Assembly (NCBI GenBank): GCA_037783545.1
Contig: JBBELK010001113.1
Span: 62,001-126,000 of the forward strand
DNA: 64,000 nucleotides
Source of the DNA: Henricia sp. BOLD:AAB3569
Lineage: Eukaryota > Echinodermata > Asteroidea > Spinulosida > Echinasteridae
Reading direction: 5' to 3'
Shown here: in pieces, positions 41,301 to 52,515 of the stretch
How positions within the stretch are numbered: the stretch's first letter is position 1
How the letters are laid out: each line of letters starts with the position of its first letter
The notes under the pieces: model-generated
What the model saw: only the letters and a program-made list of their open reading frames with translations
Databases searched by the model: none
Told to the model about the DNA's origin: nothing
Made by a program: the position numbers and the translations under genes

Positions 41301-44300
41301 ACATAGGAATAGGGGCGTTAGGGGGAGTCCCTCTGCCACATATCGTGCTGGGTATATCTTTGACGACTAACAAAAAGGGTAACATTCCAAAAGGCATTTG
41401 TATGGAGGCTCCGATTGGAGTTTTAAATGGTCTTACAGATGGCTTACAACACATTTGCACAGACCTTTGTGACAGTTTAAACCATTGAGTCTGCAGTTGG
41501 TTTTTCAGACACAATGGTGCGGACACGGTGGTTTCTTGGGACACAGTGGTACGGACATGATGATACAAACGGACACAATATGGTGCGGACATAATGGTAC
41601 ACACGGACACAATGGTGCAGACATAATGTGCCCAAAGCCATCATCTGCAGAAACAATGGTGCAAACTGACCCAATGGTCCTGTACACACGTTTTGTGACC
41701 CATTTCGGCGTATCCCAGAAAGTATGGGAAATAGGTCGGGGAAATAGGTCGATGCATGGAGCAACATCGGTCTTATTTTGTACCTTATCTCTTGGTACAT
41801 CTTCTTTACTCGTACTACGAAGAGATCGGTCGAAGAAAACGTAATGCGTTGTTCGATTGCCGACGTCTGTTTCATGGTTCCTCCGAAGGGCATGGTTTAG
41901 CCTGTGTAAAATTAACAAGTCTTTAGACGTGAAATAAGCCCAAGAACCAATGACGTCATTTTCTTTAATGTACACTTTTCTATGGAGCTACAGCAGGCGG
42001 ATTGGAGCCATCCGCGATCAGAGTAATGTTTTGGTTACACTGTGCTAATCGTTGGTCCCGATTCCCTCTCATCGTCAGTTTTTTAAAGAATCGCCGAGGA
42101 TCTTCAGGATCATGTTGGATTCGTGTTGGATTTTTTTGCGACAACCGGAGGGAATCTTTGAGGTTCATAGCCTCGAAAAGTCTGGCGTGGACATTTTAAA
42201 ATGTTCAAAATAACAGCCCCGATTCTCAAAGATATCGGCCAGTGTCGTTCTGGTGTCGCTACCTCTTAAGACACTGCTACGTATGTTCGTGGCACTGTCG
42301 CTGACATACGTAATGCATACGTCGTCGTGTGCCTTGCAGATTGGGGCATATAAGCAGCCTGGTGCTAAAAACCAGTGCCTGGCAGAAGGGCGTAACTGAA
42401 TATTGTACCAGAGTGCTTATATCGTCTCCCAGCTGCGCCTGCGCCTGCGCCTGCAACTGATATATCCCGACGAGGAGATTGTTGCAGTATTTGACATATA
42501 CAGACAGATATGCCGTTCTGCCAGGCACACGACGACGTGTCCTTGAGAGACTCGCCGATTGTTGCCGTATCCGCCCCGTATCCCTGTACACCAGCCTCGT
42601 ATACCTGCCACATATCATCCCCGAATCCACCACATATCTGCCCCGAATCCGCCACGTATCTCCACGAATCTTCCCGAACGTCTGGGCGTCACGTGGTCAA
42701 CCCCGAATCGCGTAAGTGTGAAAGAAGTGCTGTTAGTCAATCGTTGAACTGTGGGCACCAAATTTTTCGCCGGGTGTCGGGAGTAACGCGCCGTTATCGT
42801 GCAAGAATCCTGCAAGAGTCTTTGAGAGTCCTTGATCGAGGGATCGGGATCGGGATCGGGAAGGATACGTGGAGAACCGGCATTGAACATACGTTACCGT
42901 GTCGTTAATGTCGGGGTGCTTTCGAGCTGCTTTTGGCCCGACAGCATTCTTCCGCCGTTCTTCGCGCGAGAGTGGCCGAATGTAGGCGTATGTTGACGCC
43001 TTCGGACGATTTAAACGATCTTCGGACGTTCTTCGGCCGACCAAATTTGCCTAGATCGGCCGGAGATCGGTGTTTTTGGGGCCCGACTATATAAATCGAG
43101 GATCTGGCGAGGGTCGGGTGCTCACACTCCGCCGACACTACGCACGACCCTCGGTAGAGAGCGGCAGAGGCTATACGAAAGCTCCAGAGGGCGGGCGAGA
43201 CAAGGGGACCTTCAGGGGACCCTCGGACGACTAAGACGACCACGGGCCGACGGAATTTGATCGGCTGCTGTTTTTCAACATGTTTAAAAACAGTAGCCGA
43301 TCACTTTGTCGGTACCCGACCCTCTGAGGACTGAGGCGATCCCGCCAGATCTTCCCCGAAGGTATAGGGTAGTGCTCGACAGTGCGCGCAGGTTCCCGAC
43401 TATTTTCGCAAAAATGCGGCCGATCGACCAAAAAAAGGATCGGGTACTATCGGGACCAAAACAATCCTTGGTGAAATGGCGCCTTAACCAATGCATAACT
43501 CACCGAAAGACCATATCGTGAGCGTCTATCTCCTGTCCTTTTCTTGAGCCGTTTAGTATGCCGCCGTTGCCGATTACAGCACAGGTCAGACACGCTGTCC
43601 GCGGTTTGTCGGTCGAAAATCTGAAAATGGAGTTTTCTGCCGGGAAAAGTTTCAACGTAGAAAGTGCTTCTGCAGTGTTATGGGAGAGCAAAATGGAATT
43701 GGGTAGATTTGGCATGCACGGGGAGTTGGCGTTACTGAATTGCAAAGGTATAGGTTCTGTATAAAAGCCATCCTCGGGTGGACCTTGCGAGTACACAAAA
43801 CAGTCGGCGACTGGCTTCTTAAGACCAAACTGCACTTGAACTACGCCCGTCGGCAACACATTAGCCGACGATTGTTTTGCGACTAAAGTGTATCATGTGT
43901 GGGCGGGTCAATATAGCACCAAAAATACCCCAACCTCAAAAAATTGCAACAAATTGTTTTATTGTAATTTCCTGTATTTTCAAGCATGCTGAACAACATA
44001 TCAAATATTGGACAGAAACGGAGCATGGGAAAGTGTTAAAATCTGACGTTAAAAAATGGCCGCTATTTGTAAAGAATTTGAACATCTTTGACAAGTCCAT
44101 TTTTCCATATAGACGGGTATATTTATGGAAAAAAGTACCCTAACCTCAAAACATTCTAACAAAAGATTTTTAAACGGTTTTTCAAACTTTTTTCCTGTTA
44201 TTCGCCACATTCAGTATAGGACCAGAAACCGTTGAAAACATTTTGTTAGAATCTGTTGGAGGTTAGGGTACTTTTGTTCCCATAAATATACCCGTCTATT

Positions 44301-44802
44301 TAACCTTTTTTGTGTTAGCGGCCATCTTGTTTTTTACGTCATTTTTGGAGACTTTCCCGTTGTTGTTCGTCACATCGTCGAATAGTACAGAAAACGATCA
44401 TAAAACGTTTTGATGCAATTTTCTGTGGTCAGGTGGTATATTGATCCGCCTAGTGCAGATTTAGCACAAAAAAGCACTTTGAAGACTCCAAACGAAGCTG
44501 CAGATGACTCTAGGACGTGTAGGTTACCTCCACAGGTCATCATTGGTTAAACCGAACCACATACTTAACGTGCTTAGGCCTTACATTGTTCATCTTCCGC
44601 CATGTCGAATTTTATTAAACTCACGTTTATAGTCCACTTTCTCTTTGTGTTTGTAGCCGAATGGCATCCAGAATGGAGCTAATCTGTTGTACTCGGACCT
44701 GTTCAGTAAATTACTGTTCATCAGAATGTGTAGTTCCGGGTGGTATATCGTTTCGTCTCGGCTTATGTTGAACATTTTGTGCCAAACTGATGTCGGACAT
44801 TT
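38311..44802 (-). CDS. ST6GalNAc-type sialyltransferase (GT29), catalytic exons
   Basis: Golgi enzyme that transfers sialic acid from CMP-sialic acid, by family in alpha-2,6 linkage to GalNAc on glycoproteins. Exons on the - strand: 44802-44625, 43669-43504, 41901-41784, 40655-40510, 38581-38311. Each junction is GT-AG with matching phase. Order: KCPTSVWHKM and NRLAPFWMPFGY (pre-motif region); sialylmotif L, TCAVIGNGGILNGSRKGQEI then DAHDMVFR; RNHETDVGNRT; sialylmotif S around PTTGTIMLTTALHAGCDQIS; motif III around GYNNDYSLYYY; motif VS HDTKSE. It ends KRDVAKFFT with stop at 38311. About 292 residues read here. The ST6GalNAc assignment within GT29 rests on the L motif; acceptor specificity is not determinable. 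Confidence 0.93.
38699..39029. repeat. MITE with CTAACGTAAATGTCGGCATA ends
   Basis: Left CTAACGTAAATGTCGGCATA and right TATGCCGACATTTACGTTAG are inverted. Inside is a GCTAAGCAC-type unit also seen in CRNKL1 intron 13. A compact hairpin with the same ends is at about 63127-63213. It lies in the last intron of the sialyltransferase. Confidence 0.82.
39583..39882 (-). mobile_element. tRNA-derived SINE, third family, full length
   Basis: The - strand head GTGGTCTAGTGGGTACGAAG and B-box GGTTCGAGCCCC, body CGTGTCTGTGTCCCTGGGCA, tail (TTATTATT). It is in the last intron of the sialyltransferase, opposite in orientation to the 56873-57192 copy. Confidence 0.87.
40044..40210. repeat. AATAGAC MITE, short copy
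   Basis: TATAGACTGCCGAAGTG at the left, TTCAGCTGTCTATTA at the right, with an inner inverted GGCTCTA pair. Same family as 33939 and 56108. Confidence 0.8.
41187..41350. repeat. 164-bp MITE in a sialyltransferase intron
   Basis: Ends CAGCACGATATGTGGCA and TGCCACATATCGTGCTG, with subterminal GGACTCCCCCCTA also inverted. No ORF. Confidence 0.82.
41902..43503 (-). other. Sialyltransferase intron, GC-rich degenerate repeats
   Basis: No exon seen. Holds a GCGCCT repeat (42422-42445), GATCGG repeats near 42840 and a hairpin at 43258-43303 (arms GATCGGCTGCTGTTTTT). The surrounding GATCGGC/CCGATC words look like one large decayed palindrome centred on that hairpin. Confidence 0.55.
44111..44300. repeat. 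Palindromic MITE in a sialyltransferase intron
   Basis: AGACGGGTATATTTATGGAA at the left is matched in inverted orientation at the right, with inner GTACCCTAACCTC and GAGGTTAGGGTAC. A related sequence (TACCCCAACCTC) is at about 43925. Confidence 0.82.
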
Positions 44803-45575
44803 CTACAAAGAAAACAGAGCAAAATATTCGGAACTAGGGTCACACGCAGCAATCAAACAGCCCACTGAGGCTTTTTATGCCATCAACTATTATGGGATTG
44901 GCGGGGGAAAGCTCACTTTGTTCACTGGACTTGTGGATATTTTAGCGTTATCGGGATATTGAAGAGGACAAACCTCATGAAGGTCATGCTTGGAACCCAC
45001 GACATGCCGCATCACCTCGTCACCGTTGTGAGCTGCATGGTGGCGCGGTTTGGGTGGAGGGTAGTCATGCCTAAAACCCAAGGTTGTCATCAGAGCACCG
45101 AGTCACACTTTCGCGACGAGTTTTGAAACATGCCTGTATCGGAAAGCACCAACTCTAGCCGCGGACCTTCTGCGCTGGCGGGGAACCAAGACCGTCCTGT
45201 GTTTTCACAACCACAGACGATTTTCTTTCGGCACTGCAGTGGAACCCCCGGCCCTGCCGTGGAACCCCCGGCCCTGGGGTAATACACAGTGTCCATTGTT
45301 GCAAACCCTGATTGTAGGCACCAACTACTTCGGGCATGGGGATTATCCATCTCGGTGGTGCACCAATGTATCTTTCTGTCGTGCCGCCACCGTAGAGCAA
45401 CAGTGCTCTTCTCCGATATATGCAGTGATTGTTGCGCAACCTTTACCTCTGTCAGTGGCAGAGATGGTGCATAAGTCCTTTCGACTATATGGAAATTTCA
45501 CCAGGTTTCAAATCCAATCCGAAAGACATATTTTATAATCCTCACAGGTAATCCTTTATAAAATAATAAAATCTC

Positions 45576-46090
45576 GTGGTGGGAAAAGATCAGATCCCAC
45601 GAACTTTTGACAAAAAGGTTTACTCGTCCATTGTAGTTCCAGACGAGAAACTAGAAGCTGCACAGAAATACTCAAGGCAGCTTTTGTTGCGATTGTTTGA
45701 GGCATTGACCGGCTCTGACAGCCCCAATGAAGTCAACACAAATCTGGTCTTTTGTTTTCTGGTTACCGTAGGATTTTTAATTCTACACCAACCCAGAATT
45801 TTGCACCAGTATTTCAAATCTCGTGTCTTTGTATAATGCTAGCTTTTTTGATATGCTGCAGAAGATGCCTGACAACCTTTGCAAGGACAGTTCCGTCTGT
45901 CCTCACATGTTTTTGGTGCACAAGAGAGGAGATCTTCGTCCAGTCATCCACCTATATAGACCATTATATAGGTTTACTCTTTATCAACATTTTAAAATAG
46001 AGAACATATCAGAAAGTATATTTCGTGTGAAGATGAATGAATAGTCACCATCGACCTGAAGTGTGCTTACATTGTATTTATAAAATTGGC
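45576..46090 (+). pseudogene. Decayed DIRS/Ngaro-type pol fragment
   Basis: One frame reads CPHMFLVHKRGDLRPVIHLY then RFTLYQHFKIENI. This is the RT segment just before the catalytic core, which usually has the form HKR-GG-xLRPVIDLR. A second frame then gives TIDLKCAYI (motif A) at about 46045. Upstream (45600-45730) VPDEKLEAAQKYSRQLLLRL may be linked gag-like sequence. Several frame changes; dead. Confidence 0.65.
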
Positions 46091-46627
46091 GCCATGCATG
46101 TAATATGAACCATGATCTAAGTCTTACGCGAGTCTCTATATAGGGTCGGAGAGGGCGTATTGGCTTTCGGGCTTTGGATATCAACAAGTTGGATGGCACT
46201 TTCAGATATCCGTACATTATACCAGTGGAAATTCATTCTTTTTCATTAAGTGTTTATATCGATCATTTTGTTCTAAATATTTTCCTTACCGAGGGAACAT
46301 AAGCTGGATTTTTCCTGAATGTGAGCTCCTTTCGTATTCCTCCTTTGAAAACGACGAAATCTTTAGATTTGGGGTACGTTGGTCGAAAGAAACGTTTTGT
46401 GTAGTCGTCGAAAGAAACGTTTTGTGGCGTCCTTCCTGGTGGAGCACTATCAAGAAAAGAAAAAACCCAATCCATAGAAATGTAGATAAAATGTCCATGA
46501 GTTTGTGAAATCTTGATTTAATGAAAAACAACTTGGTTCAACCGAGATTCAAACCGCGGACCTTCTACTTAAAGATATCAGTGCACGATTGGTAAACTGT
46601 TAAAAACGGTGTCATTTTCACTATGTC

Positions 46628-46830
46628 CAGAAAACTGCCTTGTAGAAATGTCAGCCTCAGAGATGCAGTATAGCCTACTTCAGAAAAACTTAAGAATCCA
46701 TGAATGGTAAAAAAGTTGTCTGCAGACAACCTTATTTTAAACCCACCTTCGGTTGACAGTTTCTCTCACAAAGGTATCATTTTACACGAAAAAAAAATCA
46801 TGTGGTGTTTGTTACCATTGCAATCAACAC
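46628..46830. repeat. Ancestral short form of the D1 repeat
   Basis: Has AACTGCCTTGTAGAAAT, AGATGCAGTAT and then directly ACTTCAGAAA, GTCTGCAGACAA and CATGTGGTGTTTGTTACC. These are the two ends of D1 copies without the large central insert. Inverted relatives lie at 50455-50620 and 15360-15480. Confidence 0.7.
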
Positions 46831-47139
46831 TGTATTTTGAACTAAAAGGACATAATAAGGATTGATGAACATACACTACGTATATTTTCCATTCAATACT
46901 GCACAGGCCGTTTTGTGTGTTTCTCAGGATGACGTATCGCCCCTGTTTGTAAACAGACCAAGTGACCTCGAGCGTTTAAGAATTTCGGGTGAAGAGGGTC
47001 GGAACTGAATTGCGTTTTAAACAAATACTGTCGGTTTTTGGCGGAAAACACGTTGTAATCGCGTAGAAACATAAACCTCCATGATAAACAGAAAAACAAA
47101 AAAGAAATTGATGGGGGGATTCTAGCTGTTTAAATTCCT
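46831..47139. other. No gene seen
   Basis: Ordinary AT-rich intronic sequence within the presumed first intron of the sialyltransferase gene. Confidence 0.5.
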
Positions 47140-47515
47140 ACACGGACGACGAAATTCCGACTGACCTATTAAAACCCTTCGAAAATTTACGAAGGGTTCA
47201 GCGAGTTGCGATGGATTTAAGCAATTAAGACGCAATTCCAGTGCACCCCCAGGTGCCCCCATCTTTCATCTTTTAAATCTTTGATCTTTCATCGATAAAT
47301 ATTTCAACGATAAATAAGGACTCTTCCTTTTTAGGTCTCGTTAAGTATTATATTCCTACACGGACGACGAAATTCCGACTGACCTATTAAAACCCTTCGT
47401 TTTAAGCAATTAAGACGCAATTCCAGTGCACCCCCAGGTGCCCCCCACCCAACCCCAACCCCCACCCCGCCCCCCCCCCCCCCCCCCCCCCCCCACCCCC
47501 CCCCCCCCCCCCCAC
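47140..47515. repeat. Local duplication followed by a poly-C tract
   Basis: TACACGGACGACGAAATTCC and GACGCAATTCCAGTGCACCC each occur twice, about 180-210 bp apart (47145 and 47353; 47228 and 47412). The second copy runs into about 45 nearly pure C residues (47467-47513). The tract is a likely assembly weak point. Confidence 0.85.
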
Positions 47516-48053
47516 GAAAAAATCCCGAAACCTGTATTGCCCTGAAAAAGGCAAGGGAAAGTGGGGAAACTTTTTTTGAAAACGATATACCTAGCTGGAT
47601 GTCTGCTGAGAGTGCTATATGCTATGATTAGGCTATACATGCATAGTATGTCAAATTGAAAAGGAATTATTTCGTGGTGGAATTGGAAGAGGTCACCCAG
47701 CCTCACCTACATGTATTCCTGTGACAAAGTGTGTCTGTCATGCAGATACAATTGTCTAATCATATAGAAAATAATCAAGCAGAATGCATGTACCCTCAAT
47801 AAAATATTTGTGTAGGCCTATACAAAGTCTGTACTCCACCCCTCCCCTCCCCCTCCCCCCAACAATATCCCAAACTTATAAATTGTGAGTAGTGCATGTA
47901 TATACCCAAAATCCCCGAAATGTATAGGCCTTTAGCTTTTATCTTACAACTAAAAAGTACTTGGTTATTTCTCTGTATAGGGCTTGCTAAGCTCACGAGA
48001 TAGCCAATCCCAATCAGTGAGAAGCAACTGCACTACTGTGATTCGAGACCACC

Positions 48054-48477
48054 AGTTGACATAGCTAGGTAGGGCGTCTGCACGTTAAGCAGAAGGTCCG
48101 CGGTTCGAATCCCGGTGGAGCCAAGTTGGTTTTCACTGAATCCAGATTTCCCAGACTCATTAGAGACATTTGTCCACATTTGTATCGAATTAATTCATCC
48201 CGGCGATCCCTGGGTCATAATCCCTAAAAATAATCACCTAATCATTACTTAGTAATTGGGGCAAGCCGGGCAGGGGTTTGGGGCGTATCTTAATTGATCG
48301 CTGGGAGGGGTGGTTATTTCTCTGTAGGGGCTTGCTAAGCTCACGTGATAGCCAATCCCAATCAGTGAGAAGCAACTGCACTATTGTGATTCGAGACCAC
48401 CAGTTGGCTGCATATCTCAATTGGTATAGCGTCTGCACGTTAAGCAGAAGGTCCGTGGTTCGAATCCCGGTGGAGCC
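48054..48477. repeat. Two tRNA-Asn-like sequences in a local duplication
   Basis: Copies at 48054-48122 and 48406-48477 lie in duplicated flanks (TCCCAATCAGTGAGAAGCAA). The second has 72 nt, a closing acceptor stem with one mismatch, and an anticodon arm TCTGC-ACGTTAA-GCAGA giving anticodon GTT. The D stem does not pair, and position 33 is C instead of T. I call these tRNA pseudogenes or SINE heads. Confidence 0.6.
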
Positions 48478-48585
48478 AAGTTGCTTTTCACTGCATCCAG
48501 ATTTCCTAAACTCATTATGGACATTTGTCCACATTTGTATGTAATTTAGTTAACGCAATTTAGGTGCGCAAAAAATAGCTGACAG

Positions 48586-49215
48586 AGATGGGGAAAAATA
48601 CGCCGACGAATTACTTAAAGGAGTTAATTGTTCAGATTTTTCCAGAAAATGGATTTTGTTCTAACCTATATAATCATATACTGGAAGAAAACAGGAAATT
48701 TGCAATCTCTAATTTGGATGTGGAAGCAAAAAGGTTGGTGCGTGTAATCACTGCACTGCTATTGGAACCTGTAGTTGTACGAAGCATCATTGGGCTTTTG
48801 CCGATATCCTTGAAAATATACGGATTGAGAGCGCGAAATTTTAGAATGGTAATGAGACAAATATGGCAAATGATATGGTATCAAAATATCAAAATCCATG
48901 GGGGAAAAACTTAGTTCGAAATTAGAAATCAAACTTTTGAACACCCCTCCCCCTGCACCCCTTCCCCATTTTCCCTATATGGTTGAGATTTTGATACCAT
49001 ATAATTTTGTCATATTTTTCTCACTACCATTGTGAAATTTTGCGATCTCAATCCGTATATTTTCAAATATAGTGCAGTGAGGCCTACACCAAACTTTTTG
49101 CTTCCGAATCCAAATTGGAGATTGCAATTTTCCTGTTTTCTTCCCATGGATTTTGGGAAGATATTTTGTATGCCAGAACGAAATTCCATTTTCTGGAAAG
49201 GTCAGAATTTGTTTC
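48586..49215. repeat. Inverted pair of related MITEs
   Basis: 48586-48925 and 48935-49215 are inverted relatives sharing AATATACGGATTGAGAGCGC and TTTGGATGTGGAAGC. Further relatives at 40800-41030 and 57640-58010. One arm is open for 108 codons by chance. Confidence 0.7.
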
Positions 49216-49258
49216 GGGTAAACTATTTATAATGTGTGTAATGTTTGGACTTTGTACA

Positions 49259-49399
49259 TTAAAGGCACAGGCTCGTCATCAATGCGCGCGCGCCAAATTC
49301 GTGCCACGAAATACGCAGCTCCATGCCTTTGCTATAGAGCTGCGTAATTCGTGGCACGAATTTGGCGCGCGCGCATTGCTGACGAGCCTGTGCCTTTAA
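49259..49399. repeat. 141-bp palindromic MITE at TTAA
   Basis: TTAA-AGGCACAGGCTCGTCA at the left, the complement ending CCT-TTAA at the right, arms about 60 bp. The related locus at 7191-7205 (ACATTAAAGGCCAGTGG) shows the empty site with one TTAA. It inserted exactly at the left end of TTAA family B copy 2 (49396-49928). Confidence 0.9.
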
Positions 49400-49928
49400 A
49401 GGCCCAGTGGATCATTTGCAATGACCCCAAAAAGTAATCGACGAGTTTACAGGGGAAAAGTTCTGAAAGTAAAGATTGAATTAATAGCAACTATCCATTG
49501 AAAGGTTTTCGCTCAAAATGATATAATTTTACCAGAAAATAATCCGTAAAGATGAAATTATTTAGATCGTTTGCAAACGATTTACTTATTTTTGGTTCGC
49601 ATCTACGCGGTCCAAAATGCATGGGCGCTGTGTACTCCGTGTGCGTGTTCCAACGCGATGCATTTTTATGGGTCGCGCGCACACGCAGTATGTGCGCCGC
49701 AGAGTGCATGACGCAAGCCACATAGTATACCCGATCAACTGAGAACGAATATTTGAAACACCCCGCCAAGACCAGGAAAATGCATATGGATTTTCATGGT
49801 TTTTTTAAACGTGGTACATTTGACAAAGCTGAAACTTCTTCGGATGAGTTTGTTGATGTCTTTCTTTTGATTTATAATGGTTTTAGTCGCAGAATCGCTC
49901 AAAAACAGATCATCTACAGGGCCTTTAA
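49396..49928. repeat. TTAA-flanked MITE family B, copy 2
   Basis: Near-identical to 7195-7721, with TTAA at both ends. The GC-rich middle (GGTCGCGCGCACACGCAGTA) is conserved between copies. Confidence 0.85.
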
Positions 49929-49934
49929 ATAAGC

Positions 49935-51089
49935 GTAAAAGAGAATGGTTGAAGTCCAATGCTGTAAAAAATGAAACAGTGTCTGTTTTATCTGTATAGG
50001 TCTGACAGCAGTCGACGGCGAAATATGAAAACTGGTCGTGTTTAGCGAAGCTCGCTGCAAATGTGCAAGGTTCCCTTCCATTATAGCAGATGAAATAATT
50101 TAAAAATTAACCTAAGAATTGTGGTGCTTATGGGAAAAAAAATCAGCTCATCGGAAAACATTACATTTTTATTATGTTAATAAGTTCACTTTTTATGTTA
50201 CCAGATATGTTGGAGTTATTTTTGTTGAAGTTCATTCTGTAGGCCTACATGTCAAGCATCATTTTCCTGTAAATTAATCGGAACTATCAGGTCATGTCCC
50301 GAGTATTTGACTTTATAACGTCTTGTAATTATACACGAGCATATGGAACGTGATCATGCCGTATAGCGTCTGTTGCCATTTGATTGCAGGATTGCAGATA
50401 TCACATGATATTGTAAAGCCCAAATTTTTACCTAGGCCTACTTACAAGAAAATCCCGACAACAAGTGTTGATATAACAATGGTAACAAACACCACATGAT
50501 TTTTTCCCCGTGAATAATGGTACCTTTGGGAGAGCAATTGCCAACTTTAGGTGCTTTTAAAAAAACTAGATTTTCCTCCATTCATTCAACACAAAAACCG
50601 TTTTTCTAAAGTATCCATGTTTATCAACATTGACTATATAACATAAGGGCAAAAACAACCTTACTTAACATTTATCAACATTATTTTTCAGTTAGGGCCC
50701 ATGTAATATAAATACTGTTGTTTCTGGTATTCATTACAAAAAAACATCATCTGCAAATTATATAACATGGGCCTTTAATAAATACTCCATCATGCATCAT
50801 GCAATACAACGTCTATTCTTTTTCTATTCTTTCAAATCATGAACTATACAACATTCATTATATCACGGAGGAGGGCTGTTTTCCTTCCTCCATGATTATA
50901 TGCATCAATGACTCTTGTACATGTGTACAATGTACATGTAATTTCAAAACGTAGCAATATAATTTTGGACGCAGTTTCAGGGTAGACGTTAATCATGCAA
51001 AGAAAAAAATGGCTTGCTTTTATCGATCGGAAACGCCATCTTTGCTTCAATTGGGTGATGCATACACGATGCGACGACGTTTATTTCTT
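49935..51089. other. Sequence left of the DIRS element
   Basis: No gene seen. It contains an inverted D1-end relative (50455-50620) and AT-rich sequence. Confidence 0.5.
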
Positions 51090-51158
51090 ATTCTATTACG
51101 TCGTCATTCCACACTTCAGTGACCACATGAGATTGCGCCATGTACCAGTAGCTTCAGT
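51090..51158 (+). repeat. DIRS left inverted terminal repeat
   Basis: Matches in inverted orientation both the ICR (55465-55507) and, less closely in the middle, the right repeat. AGATTGCGCCATGTACCAGT is shared exactly with the right repeat. It lacks the outer roughly 50 bp of the longer right repeat. Confidence 0.9.
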
Positions 51159-51410
51159 GTGCCGCAATCCTTCGACAGAAGAACACGCAGTGTTCTGAGC
51201 TCTGTCGTGTAGCTTCGATCAGCGTTGTGCGTACAATTACAAGGAACTTGTAGTTTTAATTCAGCAACGTGGTAAGCCGATATTTATCTGTAACGTTGTT
51301 ACAAAATTTAATGCTCCTGTGTCTGTGGAATTGTAACGCAGTTACAATTAAACCATTGCACGTGTTGTAATAGACCTTTATCCTCTAATGCAGGTACATC
51401 CGTACGAGGT

Positions 51411-52515
51411 ATGGAAAAAGACAGTAAACGACCAAATGAACCCAACACAGGCGGCAGTGGTGCAGTGGCACCTAAAAGGCAAAAAACAACGGAATGTACC
51501 ACCCGAGATAAAACTGGCGGTGTTACCGCTACAGAAGGAAAACAAAGCCAAAAGGAATCTAATCAAATGGCAACCATTTTGAACATGTTGGTTCAAATAA
51601 AAGAGAATCAGGACAAATTGGCTTCTCGAGTGGACAACATAGAAATGGACTATGAGTACCACGATGAGCCCGTGGAGGCTCATGAGTTAGACATTCAGAC
51701 GGATATCGTCGCTGACGAAGATAAACCGTCAACCAGTGCAGAACAAACTGGTCAATCTGGTAAAACTGAGACATTTAATATTTTCAAGAACATGTCGGAA
51801 AAATTCACCAATAAAGAACGTTGTGGAAAACCAGTGGACCAAGATTTGGCCGATATGGTTAATAATATGTTCAGAGATGCAATTCCTGACGAAAAACACA
51901 ATGAACTTGTGAAAAAAATACAACAAACCAGAAAATTGCGTTGGGCTTTCAACTGTGCGAGTAAATCAGTTGATTTGGGACATTATTCGACCTGAATCCA
52001 AGTCTTTGGATGTGAAATTCCAAACAATCCAAACATCCCTTGTGAAAGGGTCTACAGCCATTACGCAACTGGCTGCAGAAATAGCCCAATTGACAAAAGG
52101 AAATTCCGAGTCTGTAGACACACAAAAGCTCCTGGATCTGAGTACGGACGCGTTGGCTTTGTTTGGTAATGCCAACCGTCTTTTGAATCTAGGCGTGACT
52201 GCATAAATTAAACCAGATTTAAAGCATGACTATCTGCATTTATGCTCCACTACTGTGCCGTTCACTGACCATCTGTTTGGAGACGATGTCTCAAAAACAG
52301 TTAAAGACATTCAGGAAGTCAATAGAGCAGGCCAGAAAATCGGTACATATTGGCCACGAGGTGGTACTCGTACAAGAAGTCGCGCACGTGGTGCACGATA
52401 CAGAGGGCGTTATCGAGGCTATTTTCGCAAGCCGTATCAATCCGCATATCCGGGAGATGGTGCAAAAAACTTCCAGAGACACCCCAGAACACTGACAAAG
52501 CACCAGCAGAAGTAG
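51411..52515 (+). pseudogene. DIRS gag-like protein, two frame changes
   Basis: The first frame (51411-51995) starts MEKDSKRPNEPNTGG. It has a Lys/Gln-rich N-terminus and a coiled-coil-like segment (MLVQIKENQDKLASRVDNIE). At about 51955 homology moves to the frame reading LIWDIIRPESKSLDVKFQ, and at about 52210-52255 to a third reading LFGDDVSKTVKDIQEVN. It ends in an Arg/Gly-rich tail (RGARYRGRYRGYFRKPY), typical of nucleic-acid-binding gag ends in this group. No zinc knuckle. Confidence 0.8.

Noticed and set aside
45090-45439. Stem exon of the sialyltransferase
   Set aside because: Ser/Lys-rich peptide fits loosely, but acceptor lacks a pyrimidine tract and no donor of the required phase is convincing.
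48406-48477. Functional tRNA-Asn gene
   Set aside because: D stem does not pair, position 33 is C, and there is one acceptor mismatch; its duplicate is worse.
48588-48914. 108-codon ORF as a gene
   Set aside because: The sequence is a MITE with inverted and dispersed relatives; copies do not keep the frame.
52350-52515. N-terminal part of the long DIRS RT ORF as coding
   Set aside because: This stretch overlaps gag in another frame and reads as low-quality protein; the RT-type sequence starts later.
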